From Catellatospora citrea (lineage in GTDB: Bacteria; Actinomycetota; Actinomycetes; Mycobacteriales; Micromonosporaceae): a stretch of DNA of 64,000 nucleotides. Of this stretch, positions 15,291-24,808 are shown one piece after another (position 1 is the stretch's first letter; each line of letters opens with the position of its first letter). Made by a program: the position numbers and the translations under genes. The notes below the pieces were generated by a model. That model did no database searches. It had not been told where the DNA came from and saw only the letters and a list, made by a program, of their open reading frames with translations. The DNA is taken from assembly GCF_003610235.1 (NCBI RefSeq), contig NZ_RAPR01000001.1, positions 5,332,001-5,396,000 of the forward strand, read 5' to 3'.

Positions 15291-16018
15291 TGCGTCCAGT
15301 ACGCCGTGCGTCCCTGGTAGGACAGCCCCACCCCGGTCGCCTGCGCGTCGCAGTTGAGGATGTTGTTGCGGTGCCCGGTGCTGGCCATCCAGGCTTCGAC
15401 GACGGACTCGGCGGTCGAGAAGCCGTAGGCGATGTTCTCGCCGGCCGCGTGCCGGCGCGGGTAGCCGGCCTCCTCCAGGCGGTCGACGAAACTGCTGCCG
15501 TTGCGCCCGGTGTGGCTGAAGTAGTCGAGGCGGGCCATGTCGGCGCTGTGCCGGCGGGCCGCGACGCCCATGCGCTCGTCGGTGCGCATCCGGTGGCAGC
15601 CCGCCCGCTCGCGCTCCCGGTTGATCAGGAAGGCGACCTCGTCCTCCAGGACCGTTATCCGGTCGCTCTCGGGGCTGGTGCGCAGGGCCGCGGCAGCCTG
15701 CGCGGCGGCGGGAGGGCTCGCGGCGAGCGCGCCCGGTCCGGGGGCCCGCGCCGCGGCGGGCGCGGTCCGTGACGCCGGCGGGGTGATCCGCGATGACGGA
15801 GTGTCACCGGAAAGGGAGACCGTGGTGTCACCCGTACCGGTGACATCGCCGGCGCCCGCGGTGGCGGCCGAGCCGGGCGCGGCGGAGTCGGCGATCGGCC
15901 CGTCCAGGGTCAGCGCGACGCCGAGCAGGGCGGCGACCAGCGCACCCGAGCCGACGAGCGCGGGCCACCACCGCAGAGGCGCACGATGCCGGCCGGCGTA
16001 ACGGCCACGAGGTGCCAC
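15272..16018 (-). CDS. Secreted CAP-domain (SCP/PR-1-like) protein
   Basis: A 248-residue exported protein. A basic stretch and one hydrophobic segment (about 17-37) anchor or target it; a long Ala/Pro/Ser/Thr linker (about 40-115) follows; the CAP domain fills the rest. Conserved parts are INRERERAGC, ARRHSADMARLDYFSHTG with the putative catalytic His, AGENIAYGF with the Glu, and STGHRNNILNC with the second His. Bacterial CAP proteins are secreted and poorly understood. The gene's 3' end is duplicated as a tandem repeat. It is transcribed away from the small gene at 16256. Confidence 0.87.
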   Translation of the reverse strand: MAPRGRYAGRHRAPLRWWPALVGSGALVAALLGVALTLDGPIADSAAPGSAATAGAGDVTGTGDTTVSLSGDTPSSRITPPASRTAPAAARAPGPGALAASPPAAAQAAAALRTSPESDRITVLEDEVAFLINRERERAGCHRMRTDERMGVAARRHSADMARLDYFSHTGRNGSSFVDRLEEAGYPRRHAAGENIAYGFSTAESVVEAWMASTGHRNNILNCDAQATGVGLSYQGRTAYWTQEFGRE

Positions 16019-16255
16019 CGCCTGACGCTAGCAAGCCGGGACGATTTGTCCCGTCTCGACACCTTCCGTGATGTGTGGCGCAGGGCAACTTGACGTGACC
16101 GTCGTATCGGCGGAGTATGGATACGTCGCCAGTCGCGCCCGACCGCGCTCGCCAGCCATATCCGGAGAAACATTCCGGATGGCCCGGGCCGGGAGCCGCG
16201 AATAACTGGGCGCGCGTTTGGCCGGCGAACCGGCAGCGCTTCACAAGGAGACGAT

Positions 16256-16450
16256 ATGGCGAAGGCCCTCTATGGCCACGTCACCGCTGCGCCTGATCGG
16301 CGTATGCTCGACGAGGTCACCCGGTTGCGTGCCACGGTGCGGGCACTGGAGTTCGAGGTAACCCGGTTGCGTGCGGAGAACGATCGGCTGGCGGCTGCTG
16401 CTGCCGAGGCCGACGACTTCTTCCGCATCGCCGAACCGGCTCTCACCTGA
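16256..16450 (+). CDS. Small coiled-coil protein, conserved-looking, unknown function
   Basis: 64 residues, start MAKALYGHV, end EPALT. The middle (about 17-48) is a clean leucine heptad coiled coil: LDEVTRLRATVRALE and EVTRLRAENDRL. A very good ribosome-binding site AAGGAG lies six bases before the ATG and a strong terminator follows, so it is a real monocistronic gene. I recall similar short actinobacterial proteins of unknown function, but no role can be assigned. The coiled coil suggests dimerisation or binding to another coiled-coil protein. Confidence 0.75.
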   Translation: MAKALYGHVTAAPDRRMLDEVTRLRATVRALEFEVTRLRAENDRLAAAAAEADDFFRIAEPALT

Positions 16451-16519
16451 GCGATTCCCGCGTCAGCGGGACCGTGGCCGACCGCTTGATGCGGGTCGCC
16501 ACAGTGCACCAGTCCTTAT

Positions 16520-16556
16520 GCGCGCCTCCACTCCTGTGGCGGCGCGCTTCTTTTTG
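16520..16556 (+). terminator. Intrinsic terminator of the small coiled-coil gene
   Basis: Stem GCGCGCCTCCAC / GTGGCGGCGCGC (11 of 12 paired), loop TCCT, then TTCTTTTT. This is one of the clearest factor-independent terminators in the window. Confidence 0.88.
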
Positions 16557-16558
16557 TG

Positions 16559-16583
16559 CCCCGGGCTGTTTTCACGCCCGGGG
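16559..16583 (+). terminator. Second hairpin after the small coiled-coil gene
   Basis: CCCCGGGC and GCCCGGGG with a nine-base loop, directly after the first terminator and without a T-run. It probably backs it up before smc. Confidence 0.5.
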
Positions 16584-16740
16584 CGGTTTAACCGTCGGGC
16601 AGCGTAGGGCATACGACAGCGGCGGCAACGGTGGCGCGTCCGGAGGGCCGATCTCCTCGCCGGGTACCCTGCAGCTTTGACCCGATAGCATGTGCCACCC
16701 GCCGACCGGCGGGATCGCTGATGATCATTTTCGGAGCGCC

Positions 16741-19700
16741 GTGCACCTCAAGAGCCTGACGGTGAAGGGCTTCAAGTCCTTCGCCTCCGCGACCACGCTG
16801 CGGCTGGAGCCGGGCATCACCTGTGTGGTGGGCCCCAACGGCTCCGGCAAGTCCAACGTGGTGGACGCGATCTCCTGGGTGCTCGGCGAGCAGGGCGCCA
16901 AGGCGCTGCGCGGCGGCAAGATGGAAGACGTGATCTTCGCCGGCACGTCCGGCCGCCAGCCGCTGGGACGCGCCGAGGTCACCCTCACCATCGACAACGC
17001 CGACGGCGCGCTGCCGATCGACTACACCGAGGTCTCGATCACCCGCCGGATGTTCCGCTCCGGCGAGAGCGAGTACGAGATCAACGGCGACGCGTGCCGG
17101 CTGATGGACATCCAGGAACTGCTCTCCGACTCCGGCATCGGCCGCGAGATGCACGTCATCGTCGGCCAGGGCCAGCTCGACGCCGTGCTGCACGCCAAGC
17201 CCGAGGATCGCCGCGCGTTCATCGAGGAGGCCGCGGGCGTCCTCAAGCACCGCAAGCGCAAGGAGAAGGCGCTGCGCAAGCTGGACGCGATGCAGGCCAA
17301 CCTGAACCGCGTCACCGACCTCACCGACGAGCTGCGCCGCCAGCTCAAGCCGCTGGGCCGGCAGGCCGAGGTGGCCCGCCGCGCCGCGACGATCCAGTCC
17401 GACCTGCGCGACGCCCGGCTGCGGCTGCTCGCCGACGACCTGTTCACGCTGCGCACGACCCTGGACAAGGAGGTCGCCGACGAGGCGGCCCTGCGCACCC
17501 GGCGCGAGCTGGTCGAGGAGGAGTACGAGCAGGTCCAGTTGCGGCTGTCGGCGCTGGAGTCGGCGCACGCCGCCGACGCGCCCGCGCTGACCCAGGCCCA
17601 GGACGTCTGGTACCAGCTGTCGGCGCTGCAGGAGCGGTTCCGCTCCACCGCCCAGCTGGCCGCCGAGCGGCACCGGCACCTGGCCGCGCCGGCCGAGGAC
17701 GAGCGGTCCGGCCGCGACCCCGACCGGCTGGAGGCCGAGGCCGAGGCGGTACGCGAGCAGGAGGAGGCGCTGCGCGAGGCGCTGACCGAGGACCAGGTGC
17801 GCCTGGCCGAGGCGGTCGAGCGCCGCCAGGAGCTGGAGCGCCAGCTCGCCGGAGCCGAGCGGGCGCTGGTCGCCGCGGTGAAGGCGATCGCGGACCGGCG
17901 CGAGGGCATGGCCAAGCTGTCCGGGCAGGTCAACGCGGCGCGTACGCGCACCGCGACCGCCTCGGAGGAGATCGAGCGCCTGTCGACGGCGTACGGCGAT
18001 GCCGCGATGCGCGCCGATGCCGCTCAGGAACAGGTCGACGCCGTCGCCGAGCAGACCTCCGACGCCGACCGCGACAACGCCGACCTGGACACCGCGCACG
18101 CCGTCGCGGTCGCCGCATACGACGAGGCCAACGCCGCGGTCAAGCGCGCGTCCGACGCCGAGCGCGCCGCCGAGAAGGAGGCCACCGGCTGGAAGGCCCG
18201 CGAGGAGGCGCTCGCGCTCGGCCTCAACCGCAAGGACGGCGCGGGCGCGCTGCTGGCCCGCGGCGGCGAGGTGCCCGGCCTGCTGGGCAGCGTCGCGTCG
18301 CTGCTGGCCGTCGAGCCCGGCTGCGAGGCGGCGCTGGCCGCGGCGCTGGGCGCGCTGGCCGACGCGGTCGCGGTGTCCGGCGTCGACGAGGCGGCCGAGG
18401 CGATGCGGCTGCTCAAGATCCAGGATGCGGGCCGGGCCGCGCTGCTGATCGGCACGCCCACCCCGCAGTCGCGCCCCGACGTGGCGCTGCCGCCCGGCGC
18501 GCGCTGGGTGCTCGACGTGGTGCGCTGCGCCGACACCATCCGCCCGGCGATCACCAGCGCGCTGCGCGACGTGGTGCTCGTCGCCGACCTGCGGGCCGCG
18601 TCGGCGCTGGTCGCCGCGCACCCGGCGCTGCGCGCGGTGACCGCCGAGGGCGACCTCGTCGGCGCGTTCTCCGGGGCCGGCGGCTCGGCGAAGGCCCCCA
18701 GCTACATCGAGGTGCAGGCGGCCGTCGACGAGGCCCGGGCCAAGCGCGCCGCGGCCGAGGAGTCGATCGCCGTGCTGCGCGCGGAGATCGCCGAGACCCG
18801 CGAGATCGCGACCGGGCGCAAGGCCGAGGTGGACGCGGCCGCGGCCGCCAAGCGCGCCGCCGAGGGCGAGCGCAACGCCGCCGCCCGCCGCCTGGCCGAG
18901 GTCAGCGCCGCCGCCCGCTCCGCGCAGGCCGAGGCGCAGCGCCTGGCCGCCTCCCGGGACAAGGCCGTCGCCGCCCGCGAGCAGGATCTCGTGCACCTGG
19001 CCGAGCTCGAAGAGCGGCTGATGGCGGCGGAGTCCGTGCCGGTCGACGAGGACCCGTCCACCGCCGAGCGCGACCAGCTCGCCGCGCTGGTGCCGCAGGC
19101 CCGGCAGAACGAGGTCGAGGTGCGCCTCGCGGTGCGCACCGCCGAGGAGCGCGTCTCGCAGATCGCGGGCCGCGCCGACTCGCTGCTGCGCCAGGCCGCC
19201 GCCGAGCGCGCCGCCCGGGAGCGGGCCGCCGCCCGCCGGGCCGCCCGCGAGCGGGGCGCGGCCGTCGCCAAGGCCGTCGAATCCGGCACCCGCGAGGTGC
19301 TGACCAGGCTCACCGTGGCGCTGGAGGAGGCCGCGGAGCGCCGGGACACCATCGCCGAGGCGCGTACGGCTCGGGAGGCCGAGCTGGCCCAGGTGCGCAA
19401 CGGCGCGAAGCGGCTCGGCGACGACCTGAACCGGCTCACCTCCGAGGTGCACCGCGACGAGGTCGCCCGCGCCGAGCAGCGCATGCGCATCGAGCAGCTG
19501 GAGACCCGCGCCGCCGAGGAGTTCTCGCTGGACGTGGAGACCCTGCTCGGTGAGTACGGCCCCGAGGTCCCGGTGCCGGTGGTCCTGCTCGGCTCCACCG
19601 ACTTCGCCGAGCCGGAGCCCTACGACCGGGCCATCCAGGAGAAGCGCGCCGCCAAGGCCGAGCGCGACCTGGGCCTGCTCGGCAAGGTCAACCCGCTGGC

Positions 19701-20280
19701 GCTGGAGGAGTTCGCGGCGCTGGAGGAGCGCTACAAGTTCCTCTCCGACCAGCTCGAAGACCTCAAGGCGACGCGCAAGGACCTGCTCACCGTGGTCAAG
19801 GACGTGGACGACCGCATCCTGGAGGTGTTCGCGACCGCGTTCGAGGACACCGCGCGCGAGTTCCAGGTGGTCTTCCCGATCCTGTTCCCGGGCGGCGAGG
19901 GCCGCCTGGTGCTGACCGACCCGGACAACATGCTCACCACCGGCGTGGAGGTCGAGGCGCGCCCGCCGGGCAAGAAGATCAAGCGGCTGTCGCTGCTGTC
20001 GGGTGGCGAGCGCTCGCTGACCGCGGTGGCGATGCTGTGCGCGATCTTCCGCGCTCGCCCCAGTCCCTTTTACATCATGGACGAGGTGGAGGCGGCGCTC
20101 GACGACGTCAACCTCGGCCGCCTGATCACCCTGTTCCAGGAGCTGCGCTCGCGCAGCCAGCTGATCATCATCACGCACCAGAAGCGCACCATGGAGGTCG
20201 CCGACGCCCTGTACGGCGTGACCATGCGCAACGGTGTGACCGAGGTGATCAGCCAGCGTCTGAAAGGCGAGTCCGCATGA
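16741..20280 (+). CDS. smc: Chromosome segregation protein SMC
   Basis: The condensin ATPase that compacts and segregates the chromosome with ScpA and ScpB. The 1179-residue length is typical. N-terminal head: HLKSLTVKGFKSF and Walker A GPNGSGKSNVVD (about 32-43). Long coiled coils flank a hinge at about 515-660 (PGLLGSVASLL, VLDVVRC, GDLVGAFSGAGGS). C-terminal head: signature SLLSGGERSLTAVA and Walker B FYIMDEVEAALDD. The GTG at 16741 is chosen because homologues begin here and GGAG lies a few bases upstream; a longer in-frame start adds 17 untypical residues. The HAD gene overlaps its stop. Confidence 0.97.
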   Translation: MHLKSLTVKGFKSFASATTLRLEPGITCVVGPNGSGKSNVVDAISWVLGEQGAKALRGGKMEDVIFAGTSGRQPLGRAEVTLTIDNADGALPIDYTEVSITRRMFRSGESEYEINGDACRLMDIQELLSDSGIGREMHVIVGQGQLDAVLHAKPEDRRAFIEEAAGVLKHRKRKEKALRKLDAMQANLNRVTDLTDELRRQLKPLGRQAEVARRAATIQSDLRDARLRLLADDLFTLRTTLDKEVADEAALRTRRELVEEEYEQVQLRLSALESAHAADAPALTQAQDVWYQLSALQERFRSTAQLAAERHRHLAAPAEDERSGRDPDRLEAEAEAVREQEEALREALTEDQVRLAEAVERRQELERQLAGAERALVAAVKAIADRREGMAKLSGQVNAARTRTATASEEIERLSTAYGDAAMRADAAQEQVDAVAEQTSDADRDNADLDTAHAVAVAAYDEANAAVKRASDAERAAEKEATGWKAREEALALGLNRKDGAGALLARGGEVPGLLGSVASLLAVEPGCEAALAAALGALADAVAVSGVDEAAEAMRLLKIQDAGRAALLIGTPTPQSRPDVALPPGARWVLDVVRCADTIRPAITSALRDVVLVADLRAASALVAAHPALRAVTAEGDLVGAFSGAGGSAKAPSYIEVQAAVDEARAKRAAAEESIAVLRAEIAETREIATGRKAEVDAAAAAKRAAEGERNAAARRLAEVSAAARSAQAEAQRLAASRDKAVAAREQDLVHLAELEERLMAAESVPVDEDPSTAERDQLAALVPQARQNEVEVRLAVRTAEERVSQIAGRADSLLRQAAAERAARERAAARRAARERGAAVAKAVESGTREVLTRLTVALEEAAERRDTIAEARTAREAELAQVRNGAKRLGDDLNRLTSEVHRDEVARAEQRMRIEQLETRAAEEFSLDVETLLGEYGPEVPVPVVLLGSTDFAEPEPYDRAIQEKRAAKAERDLGLLGKVNPLALEEFAALEERYKFLSDQLEDLKATRKDLLTVVKDVDDRILEVFATAFEDTAREFQVVFPILFPGGEGRLVLTDPDNMLTTGVEVEARPPGKKIKRLSLLSGGERSLTAVAMLCAIFRARPSPFYIMDEVEAALDDVNLGRLITLFQELRSRSQLIIITHQKRTMEVADALYGVTMRNGVTEVISQRLKGESA

Positions 20281-20876
20281 GGCGTCGGCCGGCCGAGGCC
20301 CTGCTGATCGATTTCGACGGCGTGCTGCGCCACTTCGACGCGTCGGCGTACGGCGACTTCGAGGCCCGGCACGGTGTCGCGCCCGCGAAGCTGCTGGAGT
20401 CCGGGCTGGAGTGGCACCGCCAGCTGCCGGCCGTCACCGGTCACTGGACCCGGCAGCAGTGGCTGGACGAGATCGCCGCGCACACCGGCGCGTCCGCGGC
20501 GGCGCTGACCGAGTGGGACGCCTACCGCGGGTACGTCGACGAGACCGTGCTGGCGTTCGTCCGCGAGGTGCGCTCGTCGGGCCGCAAGGTCGGCCTGGCC
20601 ACCAACGCCACCGACGACCTGCACGACGACCTGGCGCTGTTCGGCCTCAAGGACGACTTCGACGCGATCGTCTCCTCGGCGGAGCTGGGCGTGCACAAGC
20701 CGTCGAAGGAGTTCTTCAAGGCCGCCTGCCTGGCCCTGGAGACGCCCGCCGACCGCTGCCTGTTCCTGGACGACACCGACCGCAACATCCGCGGCGCCCG
20801 CGTGGCCGGCCTGTCCGCCCTCCGCTTCACCGGCCCCGCCGACCTCCCCTACGCCCGCGCCGCCCTCGGCCTCTGA
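20277..20876 (+). CDS. HAD-superfamily hydrolase (subfamily IA)
   Basis: A 199-residue phosphatase-type protein, coupled to smc by an ATGA overlap. All four HAD motifs are present: LLIDFDGVLRHFD with the nucleophile Asp (about 9-21), GLATNATDD (about 104-112), HKPSKEFF with the Lys (about 140), and CLFLDDTDRNIRGA (about 160-173). A helical cap domain lies between motifs I and II. The substrate is unknown; members act on small phosphorylated metabolites. There is no obvious link to SMC beyond operon position. Confidence 0.87.
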   Translation: MRRRPAEALLIDFDGVLRHFDASAYGDFEARHGVAPAKLLESGLEWHRQLPAVTGHWTRQQWLDEIAAHTGASAAALTEWDAYRGYVDETVLAFVREVRSSGRKVGLATNATDDLHDDLALFGLKDDFDAIVSSAELGVHKPSKEFFKAACLALETPADRCLFLDDTDRNIRGARVAGLSALRFTGPADLPYARAALGL

Positions 20877-20959
20877 CCGAGACCGAGGTGAAAGTTTCTC
20901 TCGGGATGTGGAATCGGTAAGGGGCGGTGACAACCGGATCTCCATGCTGCGCGTGACTA

Positions 20960-21018
20960 CTACCGGACTCTTGACGATCTCCAGGGTCGCCTCTCGCTGA
21001 GAGAGCGATCTCCGGTAG
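20960..21018 (+). promoter_or_regulatory. Operator/promoter-like region before the ABC cassette
   Basis: Eight-base arms CTACCGGA and TCCGGTAG (20960-20967 and 21011-21018) enclose a -35-like TTGACG at 20971-20976, an inner CTCTC/GAGAG hairpin and a direct repeat CGATCTCC at 20975 and 21006. No good -10 was found. It may hold a regulator site for the downstream exporter. Confidence 0.35.
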
Positions 21019-21062
21019 CCGCGAGGGTGCGTTCGACCCGATTCGGCGAGGGGAGCGCGGCG

Positions 21063-21719
21063 ATGTCGTCGTCGCTGGTAGTGGACCGCGTGACGGTGGA
21101 GTACACCGCCGGAGCGCCGGTGCTGCGTGACGTGTCCGTGACGGCGCAGGCGGGCCGTATGCTCGCGGTGACCGGCCCTTCCGGCGCGGGCAAGACCACG
21201 CTGCTGCGCGCCATGGCGGGCGTGCTGCGCCCGGTCAGCGGCGCGGTGGCGGTGGACGGCCTGGCGCTCCGCGACCGCGACGACGCGGTGTCCCGGCGGG
21301 TGGTGCTGATCCCGCAGGACAACGGCCTCGCCACCATCCTCACCGCGGGCGAGAACGTACAGGTAGTGCTGGTGGCCAACGGATTCTCCCCGGAGGACGC
21401 CCGCCGCGCGACGGCCGAGTCGCTGGAGCACGTGGGCCTGTCCGCGCAGGCCGGGCAGCTGGTCGAGGAGCTGTCCGGCGGCCAGCAGCAGCGTACGGCG
21501 ATCGCGCGCGGCCTGGCCCTGTCCGGCGCGATCCTGCTGGCCGACGAGGTCACCAGCGAACTGGACGCCGCCAACCGCGCCCGGGTGCTCGACCTGCTGC
21601 GCGCCGAGGCGGACCGGGGCGCCTGCGTCGTGCTGGCCACCCACGACCTGGAGGCGGCCGCCGCCTGCGACGCCGAACTTCACCTGCTCGACGGCGCTGC
21701 CGAGCTGGTCCGGGCCTGA
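21063..21719 (+). CDS. ABC transporter ATP-binding protein, canonical signature
   Basis: A 218-residue nucleotide-binding subunit of the LolD/MacB type. Walker A GPSGAGKTTLL near 37, Q-loop LIPQDNG, the canonical signature LSGGQQQRTAIARG near 138, Walker B ILLADEVTSELD and the H-loop His in ATHDLE. The ATG at 21063 has GAGGGG nine bases upstream; an in-frame start 12 codons earlier is less likely. It opens a four-gene cassette and probably pairs with the fourth gene to power the two FtsX-like permeases. Substrate unknown. Confidence 0.88.
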   Translation: MSSSLVVDRVTVEYTAGAPVLRDVSVTAQAGRMLAVTGPSGAGKTTLLRAMAGVLRPVSGAVAVDGLALRDRDDAVSRRVVLIPQDNGLATILTAGENVQVVLVANGFSPEDARRATAESLEHVGLSAQAGQLVEELSGGQQQRTAIARGLALSGAILLADEVTSELDAANRARVLDLLRAEADRGACVVLATHDLEAAAACDAELHLLDGAAELVRA

Positions 21720-21802
21720 CGGCCGTCCGAGCCCACCTTTCGCCGACCGTGGAAGCGCTCCCCGCGCCGTTCCGGCAGCCGGACCCCCCGAAGAGGTAAC
21801 CC

Positions 21803-24800
21803 ATGCTCCGCTTGGTGCTCGGCGTGCTGGCCAGCCGCCGCAGCCAGGTCGTGACCCTGGCGGTGCTGGCCGTGCTGGCGGTCGCCGCCGGGACCGCGGC
21901 ACCGCTCTACGCCTCCGCCGCCGACCGCGCCGTGGTCGCCGCCGAACTGCGCGCGGCCACCGCGGCCGAACGCGCCATCACGTTCACCGCCGAGATCGCG
22001 GCGGCCAACGGGTACACCTCGCAGCTCGACAGCCTGCGCGGCCAGGTCGCCGAGCGCACCGACGGCAGCGGGCTGACCGAGGTCGTCGGGGTGCACGCGG
22101 ACGGGCGGGTGCCCGGCGTGTCGCCGGTCGACGCCCCGCTGTCCATGCGCGCGGACGTGTGCGAGCACCTGGTGCTCACCGCCGGGACCTGCCCGGCCGC
22201 CGCGGGCGAGGTGGCGATCAGCGAACCCACCGCGCAGCGGCTCGGCGTGAGCACCGGCGGCGAGTTCGCCTACCAGGCCAACCGGGCCCCTGCGCCGGTG
22301 ACGCTGCACGTGGTCGCCGTGTACGACCCGGCGGGACCGCTGGCCGGCGGTGACCCGTACTGGGCCGGGCGGGCCGACTTCACGCCGCGCCCGCAGCGGG
22401 CGGGCAACCCGCTGTTCGTGGCCGCGCCGACCGTGGCGGCGCTCGAAGCGAGCACCCTGATCGCGACCGTGGACATGATCGCCGGGGACGAGACCTTCAC
22501 CTCCGGCAACCTCGACGGGTTGACCGAGGTCGTCAAGCCCGGCATGGGGCTGGTCGGCGTACGGATCGACAACGGGCTGCCCCGGCTGCTGCAGCGGATC
22601 GAGGACACCCGGGAGGTGCTGCGCCTGGCCGCCCCGCTCGGCGCGGTGCAGCTGCTGGTCGTGTGCTGGTTCGTGCTGCTGATGGCGATCGGCTACACCG
22701 CGTCGGAGCGGCGCAGCGAGCTGGCGCTGGGCCTGCTGCGCGGGGTGCCGCCGCGGCACCGGGCGCTGCTCGCGCTCGGCCCGACCGCGCTGGTGCTGCT
22801 GGTCGCCGCGCCGTTCGGGGTGCTGCTCGGCTGGCTGCTGGTGCGCCTGCTGACCTGGGCGACGTTCGCGCGGGCCCAGGACGTGGTGCTCGACGACGGG
22901 GCCTTGCTGGCGGCCGGCGGCACGCTGCTCGTCGTCATGATCAGCGCGGCGATCGCCGAGCGCAGGGTGTTCTCCGGCTCGCTCATGGAGGGGCTGCGGC
23001 AGGTGCCGACCCGGCGGCGGCGGCGCGTCGGGCTGGTCGAGCTGGCCGTGGCGGTCGTCGCCCTGGCCGCGATCGGGCAGTCGTACGCCTCCGACAGCCA
23101 GGAGGGCGGGCTGCCGCTGCTCGCGCCGCTGCTGCTGGCGATCGTGGTCGGGCTGCTCACCGCGCGGGTGGTCCGCTCCGCGGCGACCCGGTTCGGCGCG
23201 TCCCGGCTGCACCGCGGCCGCCTCGCGCACGGGCTCGCCGCGCTCCAGGTGGCCCGCCGCCCCGGCGCGGACCGCCTGGTCGCGCTGACGGTCGTCGCGG
23301 TGGCCCTGGTCGGGTACACGGTGAGCGCGTGGGACGTGGCCGCGGGCGCGGCCCGGGAACGGGCCGAGCTGGCGCTCGGCGCGCCGCGGGCGCTGACCGT
23401 GTACGCGCAGTCGCGTACCGCGCTGCTGACCGCGGTCGCCAAGGCCGACCCGGCGGGGGCCTGGGCCATGGCGGTGACCCGCCAGGACGACCCGGACATG
23501 ACCCTGCTGGGGGTGGACAGCACCCGGCTGGCGGCCGTGGCGCTGTGGCCCGACGACGCGACCGTGTCCGCGGCCGACACGGCACGACTGCTGCGCGCCC
23601 CCGCGGGCGACCCCGTGCTGGTGGCCGGCAGCGGGCTGGAATTCGACGTGCGCACCACCGAGGACTTCGACGGGCCCCTGCGGCTGACCGTCGCCCTGGT
23701 CGGGCCGGACGGGGCGCCGGTCACCGGCATGGTCGAGATCGCGGACGGAGCCGCCCGCCGGCAGTACCGGCTGGACCTGCCGGCGTGCGCGGTCGCGCCC
23801 GGCTGCAGGCTGTTCTGGCTGAGCTTCCCCGCCTCCCCCGACGGCTTCTGGCTGCACGGGCTGCGCCAGCTCGGCCCGGACCGCACCCTGCTGGCGGGGC
23901 CGGCCATCGGCGCGGCCTCGCGGTGGCGGCCCGAGCTGGGCGCCGAGCGCGAGGTCACGGTGCTCAACGCCGACGACGCGGTGAGCATGCGCTACGTGCC
24001 CAGCGACCCGCGCCAGATCAGCACCGACAACAGGATGTACGTCTCCGACGCGCCCGTGCCGCTGCCGGTGGTCGCGGCCGGGCCGCCGTGGCTGGCGCAC
24101 ACCGGTGAGCTGTCCGAGATCGAGCCGCTGCAGGCGCTGCCGCGGCCGGTGGACCTGCGCTGGGTGTCGCCGGTGCTGCCGGGCGCGGGCACCGCCGGGG
24201 CACTGTTCGACCTGCAGACCGCCGACCGGCTCAGCGGCAGCCGGGACAACGCGATCCAGCTGCAGGTATGGCTGAACGACGCCGCCCCGGCCGACGCCGT
24301 GGACCGGTTGCGCGCGGCCGGCCTGGTGCCGGTACGCGACGAGGCGGTCCCGGAGCGCATCGACCGCTACCGCGAGCAGGGCGCCGGGCTGGCGTTGCGG
24401 CTGCACCTGGCGGCGGCGGTGCTCAGCGTGCTGCTGGTGGCGCTGGCCGTGCTCGTGCTCGCGGCGACGGACCGCCGGAACCGGTCGGCCGAGCTGGCCG
24501 CCCTGCGGATGCAGGGACTGCCCGCCGGTGCGGCCGCCCGTGCGGGCCGCCTCGGCAACCTCGCCATGATCGGAATCGCCGCCCCGGTGGGCGCGCTGAC
24601 CGCCACCGCGGCCTGGGCGGTCAGCGGCCCGGCCCGGCAGATGCTGACCGCCAGCGGGGGGCTCGCACCGCCGGGACCGGGTCTGCCGGTCGTCGCGGCG
24701 GCGGTCGTCGCGGCCACCGCGATGCTGCTGGCAGCGGCCCTCACGGCCGGACGTTCGCTGGCCCGGGCCACCACCGGTCGCCCCGGCACTCAGGAGGGAC

Positions 24801-24808
24801 AGCGATGA
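21803..24808 (+). CDS. FtsX-like ABC permease 1
   Basis: A 1001-residue membrane protein of the FtsX/MacB permease class. One membrane segment near 13-33 is followed by a large extracytoplasmic domain (about 35-265), a membrane cluster from about 270 to 450, a second extracytoplasmic domain, and a last cluster from about 860 to 990. This is two FtsX units in one chain. It shares clear paralogous blocks with the next gene, for example LLGVDSTRLAAVALWPDDA. Class members move lipids, peptides or drugs, or send signals across the membrane; the cargo here is unknown. Its stop overlaps the next start as ATGA. Confidence 0.87.
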   Translation: MLRLVLGVLASRRSQVVTLAVLAVLAVAAGTAAPLYASAADRAVVAAELRAATAAERAITFTAEIAAANGYTSQLDSLRGQVAERTDGSGLTEVVGVHADGRVPGVSPVDAPLSMRADVCEHLVLTAGTCPAAAGEVAISEPTAQRLGVSTGGEFAYQANRAPAPVTLHVVAVYDPAGPLAGGDPYWAGRADFTPRPQRAGNPLFVAAPTVAALEASTLIATVDMIAGDETFTSGNLDGLTEVVKPGMGLVGVRIDNGLPRLLQRIEDTREVLRLAAPLGAVQLLVVCWFVLLMAIGYTASERRSELALGLLRGVPPRHRALLALGPTALVLLVAAPFGVLLGWLLVRLLTWATFARAQDVVLDDGALLAAGGTLLVVMISAAIAERRVFSGSLMEGLRQVPTRRRRRVGLVELAVAVVALAAIGQSYASDSQEGGLPLLAPLLLAIVVGLLTARVVRSAATRFGASRLHRGRLAHGLAALQVARRPGADRLVALTVVAVALVGYTVSAWDVAAGAARERAELALGAPRALTVYAQSRTALLTAVAKADPAGAWAMAVTRQDDPDMTLLGVDSTRLAAVALWPDDATVSAADTARLLRAPAGDPVLVAGSGLEFDVRTTEDFDGPLRLTVALVGPDGAPVTGMVEIADGAARRQYRLDLPACAVAPGCRLFWLSFPASPDGFWLHGLRQLGPDRTLLAGPAIGAASRWRPELGAEREVTVLNADDAVSMRYVPSDPRQISTDNRMYVSDAPVPLPVVAAGPPWLAHTGELSEIEPLQALPRPVDLRWVSPVLPGAGTAGALFDLQTADRLSGSRDNAIQLQVWLNDAAPADAVDRLRAAGLVPVRDEAVPERIDRYREQGAGLALRLHLAAAVLSVLLVALAVLVLAATDRRNRSAELAALRMQGLPAGAAARAGRLGNLAMIGIAAPVGALTATAAWAVSGPARQMLTASGGLAPPGPGLPVVAAAVVAATAMLLAAALTAGRSLARATTGRPGTQEGQR

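Noticed and set aside
16588-20178. A 1196-codon antisense frame opposite smc
   Set aside because: Its translation is rich in Arg, His, Gly and Leu with no domain, while the plus strand encodes a complete SMC protein. Several other long antisense frames (for example opposite recG and the permeases) were dropped for the same reason.
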